From the NCBI GenBank assembly GCA_002401725.1, contig NVTW01000007.1:46093-87886 (forward strand): a stretch of DNA of 41,794 bases, written 5' to 3'. Positions 7,398-17,080 of this stretch are shown here, one piece after another; the stretch's first letter is position 1; the number at the start of each line of letters is the position of its first letter. The notes under the pieces were generated by a model. The model had not been told where the DNA came from, did no database searches, and saw only the letters and a list, made by a program, of their open reading frames with translations. A program made the position numbers and the translations under genes. Source of the DNA: Gammaproteobacteria bacterium (lineage in GTDB: Bacteria > Pseudomonadota > Gammaproteobacteria > Enterobacterales > Alteromonadaceae).

Positions 7398-9764
7398 ATG
7401 AAATATTCACTTCGCTCTGCATTTGTGGCATTCAGCTTGGTTGTTGCTAACCATGTAATGGCAGGTAATGTGCAATTTAACGATAAATTTCGTCAATTAG
7501 ATGAATTGCTACCAACCGCCAATACCTATCGAACTGCTTCGGGTGCGCCGGGTCATAAATACTGGCAACAAAAAGTTAATTATAAAATTAACATAACCCT
7601 AGATGACAAAACACAAACCCTAACCGGTAGTGAGACTATGCATTATCAAAACAATTCTCCTGATAGTTTGCGTTATTTATGGTTGCAATTAGATCAAAAT
7701 ATTAAAAATGGTCAGTCTGATACTAATTTAACGAGAACGGCTCCACGCAAAGATAAAATGTCGTTTGAACGTTTTCGTGGCATGATTGATGCGCCCAAAT
7801 TTGATGGTGGTTTTAATATCACTAAATTAACCGACAGCCGTGGTAATGCGCTGCATTATGTGATTAATAATACCATGATGCGGGTTGATTTAGCGAAACC
7901 ATTAAAGTCAGGTGAAAGCATTAAATTGAATATTAACTGGCATTATCACCTGCATGAACAAAAAGTATTAGGTGGTCGTTCAGGCTATGAATATTTCAAA
8001 AAGGACGATAATTATCTTTATGAAATTGCTGCTTTTTATCCTCGCGCTGCGGCATATTACGATGTTATGGGTTGGCAAAATAAACAGTTTTTAGGAAATG
8101 GAGAATTCACTTTAGAATTTGGTGATTATGATGTCAGCATAACGGTTCCTGCTGATCATATTGTTGGTGCTACCGGTATTTTGCAAAACCCTAAAAAAGT
8201 ATTGACTAACCAACAACGGAATCGTTTGGCTCAGGCTAAAACAGCGAAAAAGCCAGTGATCATTGTCAGCGAAGAAGAAGCGATTGCCAAAGAAAAACTA
8301 CGCAGTAAAAAAACCAAAACTTGGCGTTTTAAGGCGAAAAATATTCGTGATTTCGCCTGGGCATCAAGTCGTAAATTTATTTGGGATGCACAAGGCTACA
8401 AAGCAGGTGGTACTAACACGGTAGCGATGTCTTATTACCCGAAAGAAGGTAATCCATTATGGGAAAAATATTCTACTGAAACTATTATTCATACCCTAAA
8501 ACAATATAATAAATATACCTTAGATTATCCTTATCCGGTGGCTATTTCAGTCAATGGACCTGTGGGTGGCATGGAATATCCAATGATTTGTTTCAATGGT
8601 CCTCGTCCAACATTGAATAAAAAAACCGGTGAAAAAACTTATTCTCGCCGTACTAAATACGGGTTAGTAGGGGTAATTATTCATGAAGTAGGTCATAACT
8701 ACTTTCCGATGATCGTTAACTCAGATGAACGTCAGTGGACGTGGATGGATGAAGGGCTAAATACCTTCGTACAGTTTTTAACTGAGCAAGCATGGGAAGA
8801 AAACTACCCATCACGCCGTGGTCATGCAACTAACATTACTAGTTACATGAAAAGCACCAATCAAGTACCCATTATGACTAACTCAGAGTCTATTTTGCAA
8901 TTTGGTAACAACGCTTACGGTAAACCTGCAACCGCATTAAATATTCTACGTGAAGTAGTGATGGGTCGTGAATTATTTGATTTTGCTTTTAGAGAATACG
9001 CCCAACGGTGGAAATTCAAACGCCCAACACCCGCTGACTTATTTCGTACGATGGAAGATGCATCAGGCGTTGATTTAGACTGGTTTTGGCGTGGTTGGTT
9101 TTACACGACCGATCATGTCGATATTGCGCTAACTAATGTGCATTTGTATCGTCCTAACAGCCAAAATCCCGATACGGAAGAAGCATGGGAACGTGCCTTA
9201 GACAACGAAAAGCCAACGTTTATTACCAAGCTTAGAAATAAAGGGATGACCCGTCGTGTTGAAGAAAACCCTGAGTTGTTAGATTTTTACAACGAACATG
9301 ATAAATTTACCGCCACCAACAAAGATCGTAATAAATATAATGCTAGCCAGAAGAAATTGAAACAATGGCAAAAAGATTTATTAGTGAACAAAAACAACTT
9401 TTATATTGTTGATTTTGAAAACAAAGGCGGCTTAGTAATGCCTATTTTATTAGATATTACTTATACCGATGACAGTGTTGAGCATATTAATATTCCTGCT
9501 GAAATTTGGCGTAAAAACACTAAAAAAGTCTCAAAATTATTTATTCGTGAAAAAGAGATCAAAGCCATCGCGTTAGATCCTAAATGGGAAACGGCAGATA
9601 CCAATATCAATAATAACTATTGGCCAGCTCGCATGATTAAATCACGTTTTGAATTATATAAAGACAAGAAAAAACATGACATGATGCGCGATTATAATGT
9701 CAAACTTAAATCAGCTAAAGAATTAGCCGAAGATGAAGATGACAGTAAAGATAAGTTGCATTAA
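7398..9764 (+). CDS. Secreted M1-family (gluzincin) metallopeptidase
   Basis: 788 residues with a signal peptide (cleavage near NHVMA|GN). The M1 signature is complete: GGMEYP exopeptidase-type motif, then HEVGHNYFP with zinc ligands His429 and His433, and the third ligand Glu452 in WMDEGLNT, 18 residues later as expected. The N-terminal ~200 residues match the beta-sandwich domain of aminopeptidase N relatives, including YKINITLDDKTQTLTGSETM. The C-terminal part is lysine-rich and charged. It should act on peptides outside the cytoplasm. DUF6702-protein gene follows after 47 bp and is probably in the same operon. The 5' region of ~175 bp shows no clear operator. Confidence 0.92.
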   Translation: MKYSLRSAFVAFSLVVANHVMAGNVQFNDKFRQLDELLPTANTYRTASGAPGHKYWQQKVNYKINITLDDKTQTLTGSETMHYQNNSPDSLRYLWLQLDQNIKNGQSDTNLTRTAPRKDKMSFERFRGMIDAPKFDGGFNITKLTDSRGNALHYVINNTMMRVDLAKPLKSGESIKLNINWHYHLHEQKVLGGRSGYEYFKKDDNYLYEIAAFYPRAAAYYDVMGWQNKQFLGNGEFTLEFGDYDVSITVPADHIVGATGILQNPKKVLTNQQRNRLAQAKTAKKPVIIVSEEEAIAKEKLRSKKTKTWRFKAKNIRDFAWASSRKFIWDAQGYKAGGTNTVAMSYYPKEGNPLWEKYSTETIIHTLKQYNKYTLDYPYPVAISVNGPVGGMEYPMICFNGPRPTLNKKTGEKTYSRRTKYGLVGVIIHEVGHNYFPMIVNSDERQWTWMDEGLNTFVQFLTEQAWEENYPSRRGHATNITSYMKSTNQVPIMTNSESILQFGNNAYGKPATALNILREVVMGRELFDFAFREYAQRWKFKRPTPADLFRTMEDASGVDLDWFWRGWFYTTDHVDIALTNVHLYRPNSQNPDTEEAWERALDNEKPTFITKLRNKGMTRRVEENPELLDFYNEHDKFTATNKDRNKYNASQKKLKQWQKDLLVNKNNFYIVDFENKGGLVMPILLDITYTDDSVEHINIPAEIWRKNTKKVSKLFIREKEIKAIALDPKWETADTNINNNYWPARMIKSRFELYKDKKKHDMMRDYNVKLKSAKELAEDEDDSKDKLH

Positions 9765-9811
9765 TGTTAACTTTGGTTAATAAAGTAGTTTGATGGTAGG
9801 TGAAATTTAAT

Positions 9812-10324
9812 ATGCGTAAATTTTTATCTCCATCAATGCTACTTGTTACGTTACTTGTTACGTTATTTGGGTCGATAGCTCCGTTGTCGGCTCATCGTTT
9901 CTTTTTTGGTATTACCGATATCAATGTTAACCACAAAACTAAACACATTGAAATTATTCATCAATTTACCCTTCATGATGTTGAAAATTTAATTGCACAG
10001 CAACAACAGGTTAACTTTTCACCAGAACACCCCCAATATGAACAATTAATTCGCCAATATTTTGAAAAACACTTTAAAATTCAAAATAATAGTACTAGTA
10101 TTAAACTTGATTGGATTGGCTTAGAGTTAGTTCGTGATAAATTATTTATCTATCAAGAAGCTAAATATCCAAATTTTTTGATTGGTTTAGTGGTAAAAAA
10201 CGGTTTACTCACTAATACTTACGCTAAACAAGTAAATACTGTGAATTTTCAAGATAATGACATCCGAGGTAGTTTAACATTCGGTAAATCACAGCAAGTT
10301 GCTAAAATAATAGCTAATCATTAG
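9812..10324 (+). CDS. DUF6702-family exported protein
   Basis: About 170 residues from the ATG at 9812. The ORF track starts at a GTG 12 bp earlier, but the Shine-Dalgarno-like GGTAGG(TGA) overlaps that GTG and is well placed for the ATG. A signal peptide ends near SAH. The start of the mature part (HRFFFGITDINVNHKTKHIEIIHQFTLHDVENLI) fits DUF6702, a family of unknown function often found beside M1 peptidases. It may be a periplasmic partner of the preceding M1 enzyme, but this is inferred only from position. No enzymatic motif is seen. Confidence 0.75.
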   Translation: MRKFLSPSMLLVTLLVTLFGSIAPLSAHRFFFGITDINVNHKTKHIEIIHQFTLHDVENLIAQQQQVNFSPEHPQYEQLIRQYFEKHFKIQNNSTSIKLDWIGLELVRDKLFIYQEAKYPNFLIGLVVKNGLLTNTYAKQVNTVNFQDNDIRGSLTFGKSQQVAKIIANH

Positions 10325-10400
10325 CGCATATTGAGTTGCATTTCTTATAATCGCATGCAAAATCAATGCACTAATAAACAACTAAGGCTTGGAAGTCTAT

Positions 10401-10862
10401 ATGAATGTAGAGTTTATTAATCCATTTTTAACATCAATGCTTAATGTTATGACCACGATGGCGCAAGTTGATCTAATACCAGAAAAACCTATTTTAAAAA
10501 AAGGGGTTGTTGCCAAAGGTGATGTCTCGGGGCTTATCGGTATGGTGAGTGCTGAAGCTAAAGGGTCACTATCTATTACTTTTGAAGCTAGTTTAGCATT
10601 AGGTGCTATGCACAATATGTTTGGTGAAAGCCCTGATGAAATTAATGATGAAATAACTGATCTTGTTGGTGAAATCACCAACATGGTTACAGGTGGCGCT
10701 AAGCGTTTACTTAGTGAGAAAGGTATCGAATTTGATATGGCAACACCTATGGTTGTATCAGGACCGGGTCATACCATTAACCATAAGGCTGAAGGACCCA
10801 TTGTGATGATCCCATTAAATTCACCTTTAGGTAAGGCTTATATTGAATTTAGCTTTGACTAA
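10401..10862 (+). CDS. cheX: CheX/CheC-like chemotaxis phosphatase-type protein
   Basis: 153 residues from the ATG at 10401, which has GGAAG five bases upstream; the track's TTG at 10389 would leave no room for a ribosome site. The opening MNVEFINPFLTSMLNVMTTM is typical of CheX. The E-x-x-N phosphatase motif is present as Glu91-I-T-Asn94 in DLVGEITNMVTGGAK. CheX proteins hydrolyse phospho-aspartate on CheY-type response regulators. Here it is a stand-alone gene with no chemotaxis neighbours (an MCP lies 15 kb away), so its partner regulator is unknown. A TATAAT at 10346 could serve as its -10. It is convergent with folA, with a shared hairpin between them. Confidence 0.88.
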   Translation: MNVEFINPFLTSMLNVMTTMAQVDLIPEKPILKKGVVAKGDVSGLIGMVSAEAKGSLSITFEASLALGAMHNMFGESPDEINDEITDLVGEITNMVTGGAKRLLSEKGIEFDMATPMVVSGPGHTINHKAEGPIVMIPLNSPLGKAYIEFSFD

Positions 10863-10897
10863 GCTTTTGTTTAACCAACGTCTATTTAATAAAAATC

Positions 10898-10925
10898 AAT
10901 AAGCTGCTACTTTAAGCAGCTTATT
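10898..10925. terminator. Bidirectional terminator between cheX and folA
   Basis: Perfect 11-bp stem AATAAGCTGCT/AGCAGCTTATT with a 6-nt loop, between two convergent genes. The minus-strand side is followed by a T-rich tract, so it best serves folA; the plus-strand side has only a short T stretch. Confidence 0.8.
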
Positions 10926-10934
10926 CCTGCGTGC

Positions 10935-11426
10935 TTATATTCGCGAGTAGACGCAAAACTCTAAATCATATACATTTTTGTCATCCGCTAAATATTTTTC
11001 GCTACTTATTTTTTGCCACTCATTGTCAACATTGTATGCTGGAAATTTAGTATCGCCATTAATGTCGGCATCAATATGAGTAACATAAAGGCGATCAGCT
11101 TTATCTAAACAATGCTGGTAAATAGTACCACCGCCAATAACCATCACCTCTTCAATTCCATTAACTAAAGCAAGTGCTTCATCAACAGAGCTAACCACAT
11201 CAATTTTTTCAGCACTATAGTTTTTATTCCGAGAAATAATAATATTACGCCGCCCCGGTAGCGGAAAACCAATTGATTCAAAGGTTTTTCGTCCCATGAT
11301 CACCGGTTTACCTAACGTTACGCGCTTAAAGTAAGCTAAATCAGCAGGCAAATGCCACGGCATAGTATTATCTTTACCAATAATATTGTTGTGGGCGGTA
11401 GCGACGATTAGTGAGAGTGTGGTCAT
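10935..11426 (-). CDS. folA: Dihydrofolate reductase
   Basis: 163 residues, normal bacterial DHFR length. It reduces dihydrofolate to tetrahydrofolate with NADPH. The family signature is clear: LIVATAHNNIIGKDNTMPWHLPADL, with Asp29 at the catalytic acid position (E. coli Asp27), then VIMGRKTFESIG and GRRNIIISRN, and the later VMVIGGGTIY. In E. coli folA lies next to apaH; here apaH is 17 kb away. Monocistronic, with a REP-like repeat upstream and a hairpin terminator downstream. Confidence 0.97.
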   Translation of the reverse strand: MTTLSLIVATAHNNIIGKDNTMPWHLPADLAYFKRVTLGKPVIMGRKTFESIGFPLPGRRNIIISRNKNYSAEKIDVVSSVDEALALVNGIEEVMVIGGGTIYQHCLDKADRLYVTHIDADINGDTKFPAYNVDNEWQKISSEKYLADDKNVYDLEFCVYSRI

Positions 11427-11509
11427 AAAAACTTATTTTAATCGATAATAAAAAATAGAGTATAAAACAAAACATGACTATGCAGAACACTCAGGTGTTT
11501 ATTATAATT

Positions 11510-11565
11510 GTCATCTTCGAGAGGTTTTAATCGAAGATTCCCGCTTAAAAGACTGCGGGAATGAC
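11510..11565. repeat. Two-hairpin REP/BIME-like palindromic element
   Basis: The unit begins GTCAT and ends ATGAC (pseudo-palindrome). It contains two head-to-head hairpins: TCTTCGA/TCGAAGA with loop GAGGTTTTAA, and TCCCGC/GCGGGA with loop TTAAAAGACT. The loops are roughly complementary in reverse. It lies in the folA-obgE gap, upstream of folA and downstream of obgE. The left half matches the element at 5025-5060 in opposite orientation. Confidence 0.75.
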
Positions 11566-11679
11566 GGTTCTGAGCCAAGTGTCTAGGCATGAAACAAAAT
11601 AGCCATGCAATGCATGACTACGTTTAAAAATAGTTCATTAAGTAACAAGGGTTTACTGACGATATTCAACTTCTACATC

Positions 11680-12834
<1,155 letters not shown>

Positions 12835-12926
12835 TTAAACCTAACAAAAATAATTGCTTATTAATTATACGCTAAAATTTAGAAAAACAATTAGTTTAAT
12901 CGTTTTAACTAATTAACAAAATAGGG

Positions 12927-12958
12927 TAAAAAAAAACCCTGCTTTTCAGCAGGGTTTT
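12927..12958 (-). terminator. Rho-independent terminator of rplU-rpmA
   Basis: Stem AAAACCCTGC/GCAGGGTTTT with a 6-nt loop. Read on the minus strand it is followed by a run of T, placed 18 bp beyond the rpmA stop. Confidence 0.92.
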
Positions 12959-12976
12959 CATAAAGAATATAAATTC

Positions 12977-13234
12977 TTATTCTGCAACGATACTAACAAA
13001 TTTACGGCTTTTAGGGCCTTTAATATCGAATTGAACCTTGCCATCGCTTAATGCAAACAAAGTATGATCTTTACCAATACCCATGTTTGTACCCGCGTGA
13101 AATTTAGTACCACGTTGACGAACAATAATGTTGCCTGCTAATACAGATTCGCCGCCAAAGCGTTTAACGCCTAAACGTTTACTTTCTGAATCACGACCAT
13201 TTCGTGTACTACCTGCAGCTTTCTTATGTGCCAT
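12977..13234 (-). CDS. rpmA: 50S ribosomal protein L27
   Basis: 85 residues beginning [20 protein letters not shown], the invariant L27 start whose N-terminal tail reaches the peptidyl transferase centre. The internal [25 protein letters not shown] segment confirms it. It follows rplU by 16 bp, the standard two-gene ribosomal operon, and is ended by the hairpin at 12927-12958. Confidence 0.99.
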   Translation of the reverse strand: MAHKKAAGSTRNGRDSESKRLGVKRFGGESVLAGNIIVRQRGTKFHAGTNMGIGKDHTLFALSDGKVQFDIKGPKSRKFVSIVAE

Positions 13235-13250
13235 TTTAAAGCGCTCCTAA

Positions 13251-13562
13251 TTAGCCGTTAATACCAGTAATCTTCACTTCAGTGAACCATTGACGATGGC
13301 CCGCTTGTTTGCGTGAATGTTTACGACGTTTGAATTTTACAATTTTAACTTTATCAGCGCGACCTTGTGTTACCACTTCAGCCACAACTTTTCCACCTTT
13401 AACATAAGGGGCACCAACGTTGATGTTATCACCGTCAGCAATCATTAAAACATTATCGAACTCAACTGATGCGCCTACTTCAAGCTCAAGCTTTTCAAGA
13501 CGTACCGTTTGTCCTTCAGAAACACGATGCTGTTTACCACCGCTCTGGAATACCGCGTACAT
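13251..13562 (-). CDS. rplU: 50S ribosomal protein L21
   Basis: 103 residues from the ATG at 13562 ([14 protein letters not shown]). The ORF track adds seven residues (MTQYGVA) from an upstream ATG, but GGAG lies just before the inner ATG and L21 proteins begin with MYAV. The C-terminal [23 protein letters not shown] is characteristic; it binds 23S rRNA. First gene of rplU-rpmA and divergent from ispB, a conserved arrangement in gammaproteobacteria. Confidence 0.98.
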   Translation of the reverse strand: MYAVFQSGGKQHRVSEGQTVRLEKLELEVGASVEFDNVLMIADGDNINVGAPYVKGGKVVAEVVTQGRADKVKIVKFKRRKHSRKQAGHRQWFTEVKITGING

Positions 13563-13796
13563 AGCTACTCCGTACTGCGTCACTTAGCTTCATTGAAGTT
13601 TTGTATGACGCTTTAAATTTAAAAATATAGGGCGCGAATTCTACGCGAAGAAAATAATAATCGCAAGTTAAATTAACAACCTTTTATACTTTTTTAGTTA
13701 TTCTTTTATTCTCTTTAATACAGAGCTAGTTTCACACTTTTTTTCGTGTAAACTCAACAACAAATTTGATCCTAAATATTAGCTAAGTTTTACTCG

Positions 13797-14768
13797 ATGG
13801 AATTTAAAAATATACAAGCATTAACGCATGATGACATGAAGCAAGTTAATGATTTGATCTACCAACAATTACAATCAGATGTGGCGCTTATTAACCAGTT
13901 AGGCGTTTATATTGTTAATTCTGGCGGCAAGCGTATGCGCCCAATGTTAACGGTGTTGGTAGCGCAAGCATTAAATTTTCAAAGTAGCGAACATCATAGT
14001 ATCGCTGCAATAATTGAATTTATTCATACGGCAACCTTGTTACATGACGATGTTGTTGATGAATCTAATATGCGTCGTGGTAAAGAAACGGCTAATGCGC
14101 TGTTTGGTAATAGTGCGAGTGTGTTAGTCGGCGATTTTCTCTATACCCGCTCTTTTCAAATGATGGTAAAGCTTAACAATATGCGGGTAATGGATATACT
14201 CTCTGAAACCACCAATATTGTTGCTGAAGGTGAAGTGCTGCAATTAATGAATTGCAATGATGCTGACACCACCGAAGCGAGCTATATGCAGGTAATTTAC
14301 TGTAAAACAGCTAAACTATTTGAAGCAGCTACGCGCTTACCTGCGGTACTTGCTAATAAAGACGCTGAGCTGGAAAATGCTTTAGCCGATTATGGAAAAT
14401 ATTTAGGTACCGCTTTTCAGTTAGTTGACGACATTATGGATTACACCGCAGATGCTAAAGAAATGGGCAAAAATGTCGGTGATGATCTTGCTGAAGGCAA
14501 ACCCACACTACCTTTGCTCTATGCAATGAAACACGGTAATGAGGAACAAGCAAAACTTATTCGTGAAGCTATTGAACTTGGTAATGGTATGGAACACCTC
14601 GACGATATTTTAACCGTGATGGAGCAAACCGGCTCGTTAGTTTACACCCAAAAACAAGCCGAGATTGAAGCAGATAAAGCAATACAATGTTTAGTAATAC
14701 TACCAGAAAGTGACGCTAAACAAGCGTTAATTAGTTTGGCGCATATTGCGGCGAACCGATCAGCCTAG
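13797..14768 (+). CDS. ispB: Octaprenyl diphosphate synthase
   Basis: 323 residues, a trans-type long-chain polyprenyl synthase that makes the quinone side chain (probably C40) from farnesyl diphosphate and IPP. Both aspartate-rich motifs are present: HDDVVDES with first Asp84, and VDDIMDYT with first Asp211. The GGKRMRPML segment near residue 43 binds IPP. Divergent from rplU, as in E. coli. The exact chain length cannot be fixed from sequence. A small VF530-type gene follows after 41 bp. Confidence 0.95.
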   Translation: MEFKNIQALTHDDMKQVNDLIYQQLQSDVALINQLGVYIVNSGGKRMRPMLTVLVAQALNFQSSEHHSIAAIIEFIHTATLLHDDVVDESNMRRGKETANALFGNSASVLVGDFLYTRSFQMMVKLNNMRVMDILSETTNIVAEGEVLQLMNCNDADTTEASYMQVIYCKTAKLFEAATRLPAVLANKDAELENALADYGKYLGTAFQLVDDIMDYTADAKEMGKNVGDDLAEGKPTLPLLYAMKHGNEEQAKLIREAIELGNGMEHLDDILTVMEQTGSLVYTQKQAEIEADKAIQCLVILPESDAKQALISLAHIAANRSA

Positions 14769-14809
14769 CTTTTATTAGCAGCCATTTAAAAACACAGTAA
14801 ATAGACGAT

Positions 14810-15211
14810 ATGAGTGAACAAAATAGTTATTTAAACAATCCATTACATGGTGTTGGTTTAGCGCAAGTATTAACTGAATTAGTTGAACACTATGGCTTTG
14901 AAATTTTACATGCCTACTTAGGGCTTAATTGTTTCAAAACTAAGCCTAGCATTGCGTCAAGTGTTAAGTTTTTGAAAAAAACCGATTGGGCAAGAGAAAA
15001 ACTTGAAAGCTTTTATTTGTACCAATATAAGAACTTACCGAAAGCCGATGATATACAATTTGAATTGCCACCGCGCGAAAGAATAGTGCCGAAACATCAA
15101 ACACCAAAAAAGCCTGCAGAACTTAGTTTTGAAGATGCTGAGCGTCTGCGTCAAAAGAAAGCGGAAAAAACCAGAGCGCGCAATGCCAATATCAATGATC
15201 CTTGGGGCTAA
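14810..15211 (+). CDS. VF530 (DUF2132) family small protein
   Basis: 133 residues. The first ~75 ([42 protein letters not shown]) match the VF530/DUF2132 family, small helical proteins described as DNA-binding-like but without a known role. The extra ~55-residue tail is basic and charged ([15 protein letters not shown]), which could contact nucleic acid. It is probably transcribed with ispB and ends at a palindromic terminator. Function unknown. Confidence 0.85.
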   Translation: MSEQNSYLNNPLHGVGLAQVLTELVEHYGFEILHAYLGLNCFKTKPSIASSVKFLKKTDWAREKLESFYLYQYKNLPKADDIQFELPPRERIVPKHQTPKKPAELSFEDAERLRQKKAEKTRARNANINDPWG

Positions 15212-15218
15212 TAAAAGC

Positions 15219-15245
15219 AAAAACCGATCAATTGATCGGTTTTTA
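15219..15245. terminator. Palindromic terminator after the VF530 gene
   Basis: Perfect palindrome CCGATCAATTGATCGG flanked by A-run and T-run, so it can act in both directions. It follows the VF530 stop by 8 bp; mdh converges from the other side. Confidence 0.85.
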
Positions 15246-15337
15246 ATTACGCAATTAAAAAATTATAGATGTCGAGACAAATATCAATCTACAATTAAAT
15301 TTTGAGCAATTTAAGCACGGAATTTTATTAACAGTTA

Positions 15338-16273
15338 TTAACCGTTAATAAAATCAACACCTTCTTTAATATCAGCTTTTAACGTATCAAGCATGTCGTT
15401 TTTGGCTTTTTCTTCAAACGGGCTTAATTCGCCGTAAGCTAAGTATTCTTCAACACCATTTTTGCCTAAACGTACTGGTTGGGCAAAAAAATCAGCATCG
15501 CCAGTGTTACCTTGCACATAAGCATAGTCAACAACGTCTTCACCTTGCATGGCTTTAACTAGCGACATACAAAAACGTGCAGCTGCAGCGCCCATAGACA
15601 AAGTTGCACTACCGCCACCGGCTTTAGCATTAACCACTTCAGTTCCCGCATTTTGAATACGAGGCGTTAACGCAGCAACTTCTTCATCAGTAAAGCTAGT
15701 GCCTTTAATTTGTGAAAGTAAGGGTAAAATTGTAGTTCCTGAGTGACCGCCAATAACCGGCACTTTCACATCAGCTACATTTAAGCCTTTTAATTCAGCC
15801 ACAAACGCTTCACTACGAATAACATCTAAGGTAGTAATACCGAAAACGCGATTTGCTTCAAATGTACCTGCTTTTTTGAATACTTCAGCAACAATGGGCA
15901 CAGTACCGTTTACTGGGTTAGTAATAATACCCACTAATGCTTTTGGGCAATTAGCGACAATGCCTTCAGCCAATGTTTTGATAATACCAGCATTAACAGC
16001 AAATAAATCAGCTCTGTCCATACCAGGTTTGCGTGGCATTCCTGCTGGAATTAATACAATATCGGCACCTGTTAAAGCATCGCCTAAGGCATCAGCACCA
16101 AAACCAGCAACTTTAACATCAGTCGGGATGTGTGATAAATCTACGGCAACACCCGGAACAACAGGCGCTACGTCATAAAGCGATAACTCTGAACCGGCGG
16201 GTAATTGAGTTTTTAATAGTAAAGATAATGCTTGGCCAATACCGCCAGCCGCACCTAAAACAGCAACTTTCAT
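15338..16273 (-). CDS. mdh: NAD-dependent malate dehydrogenase
   Basis: 311 residues from the ATG at 16273 ([16 protein letters not shown]), which has GGAG upstream. The track's longer start adds an unlikely [13 protein letters not shown]. It interconverts malate and oxaloacetate in the TCA cycle. Visible motifs are the GAAGGIG dinucleotide fold, the substrate-binding [13 protein letters not shown], and the catalytic-His region [16 protein letters not shown]. Length and sequence are those of the gammaproteobacterial type. Divergent from argR, as in E. coli. Confidence 0.97.
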   Translation of the reverse strand: MKVAVLGAAGGIGQALSLLLKTQLPAGSELSLYDVAPVVPGVAVDLSHIPTDVKVAGFGADALGDALTGADIVLIPAGMPRKPGMDRADLFAVNAGIIKTLAEGIVANCPKALVGIITNPVNGTVPIVAEVFKKAGTFEANRVFGITTLDVIRSEAFVAELKGLNVADVKVPVIGGHSGTTILPLLSQIKGTSFTDEEVAALTPRIQNAGTEVVNAKAGGGSATLSMGAAAARFCMSLVKAMQGEDVVDYAYVQGNTGDADFFAQPVRLGKNGVEEYLAYGELSPFEEKAKNDMLDTLKADIKEGVDFING

Positions 16274-16576
16274 GTGATGTCTCCGAATGTTTAAATGATA
16301 ATTTAATTTCATATAAAATTAAATTTGAGTATTTACGTAATTTTCGCCGCAAAAGATATAGCAAATGCCGCAATAATTCAATGCTTATACTCATTCTACT
16401 TGAATATGCATAAACTCGCATCTTCAAGAAGAATGAGTATAGTTAGTCTATTATAGCGCGCTAATTTACCCTATAATAGTGTAATACCAATTCTACTAGT
16501 TTAGAAATTCGACATTAGTAGTATAGACATAAAAAACAGATACTAAGAAATTGGCAAGTAAGGTTAAAAATAAATT
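16274..16576. other. mdh/argR divergent intergenic region
   Basis: This 303-bp gap holds the mdh ribosome site, a large palindrome (16386-16441), a TATAAT at 16472 that could be a -10, and a second motif beginning ATACCAATTCTACTA that ends in a matching AATTGG (16487-16564, CCAATT/AATTGG ends with an inner CTACTA/TAGTAG). No confident ARG box was found by eye. Confidence 0.5.
16386..16441. repeat. 56-bp near-perfect palindrome (MITE/REP-like)
   Basis: Two 24-bp arms (left begins TATACTCATTCTACTTGAA, right ends AGAAGAATGAGTATA) with an 8-nt loop ATAAACTC and only two mismatches. No protein is encoded across it and no T-run follows, so it looks more like a repeat element or long operator than a terminator. 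Confidence 0.75.
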
Positions 16577-17050
16577 ATGACCGCACCGCAAAAACAAGAA
16601 GCATTAGTTCATGCATTTAAAGAATTATTAAAACAAGAACAATTTGGTTCACAAAGCGATATTGTTGATGCATTAAAAGCACAAGGTTTTGACAATATCA
16701 GCCAGTCAAAAGTGTCACGCATGTTAAGCAAGTATGGTGCAGTGCGTACTCGTAATGCTCGTCAAGAAATGGTCTATTGTTTACCTGCCGAATTAGGTAT
16801 GCCAACCGCAAAAAGCCCTCTTAAACAATTAGTCCTTGATATTGAACATAATGAAGTGATGATCATTATTCGTACTAGCCCCGGCGCGGCACAATTAATA
16901 GCACGTTTACTGGATAGTTTAAGTAAAACCGATGGCGTATTAGGTACTATTGCCGGCGATGATACTATTTTTATTGCCCCTGCTGATATCAAACAAATTA
17001 AGCATACTATTGCTAATTTAAAAGAGTTATTTCTTAAAAATATTGGTTAG
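16577..17050 (+). CDS. argR: Arginine repressor
   Basis: 157 residues, standard ArgR length. The N-terminal winged-helix domain shows [29 protein letters not shown], with the SxxKVSR recognition helix. The C-terminal oligomerisation/arginine-binding domain shows [15 protein letters not shown] and [13 protein letters not shown]. The hexamer with bound arginine represses arginine biosynthesis genes. Divergent from mdh. The gene lies 30 bp from the convergent DyP peroxidase gene. Confidence 0.96.
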   Translation: MTAPQKQEALVHAFKELLKQEQFGSQSDIVDALKAQGFDNISQSKVSRMLSKYGAVRTRNARQEMVYCLPAELGMPTAKSPLKQLVLDIEHNEVMIIIRTSPGAAQLIARLLDSLSKTDGVLGTIAGDDTIFIAPADIKQIKHTIANLKELFLKNIG

Positions 17051-17080
17051 TTTACGTTGTAAAGGAAATAGCGTTAACCA

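Noticed and set aside
16274-16312. Longer N-terminus of malate dehydrogenase
   Set aside because: MDH begins [11 protein letters not shown] and a Shine-Dalgarno lies just before that ATG.
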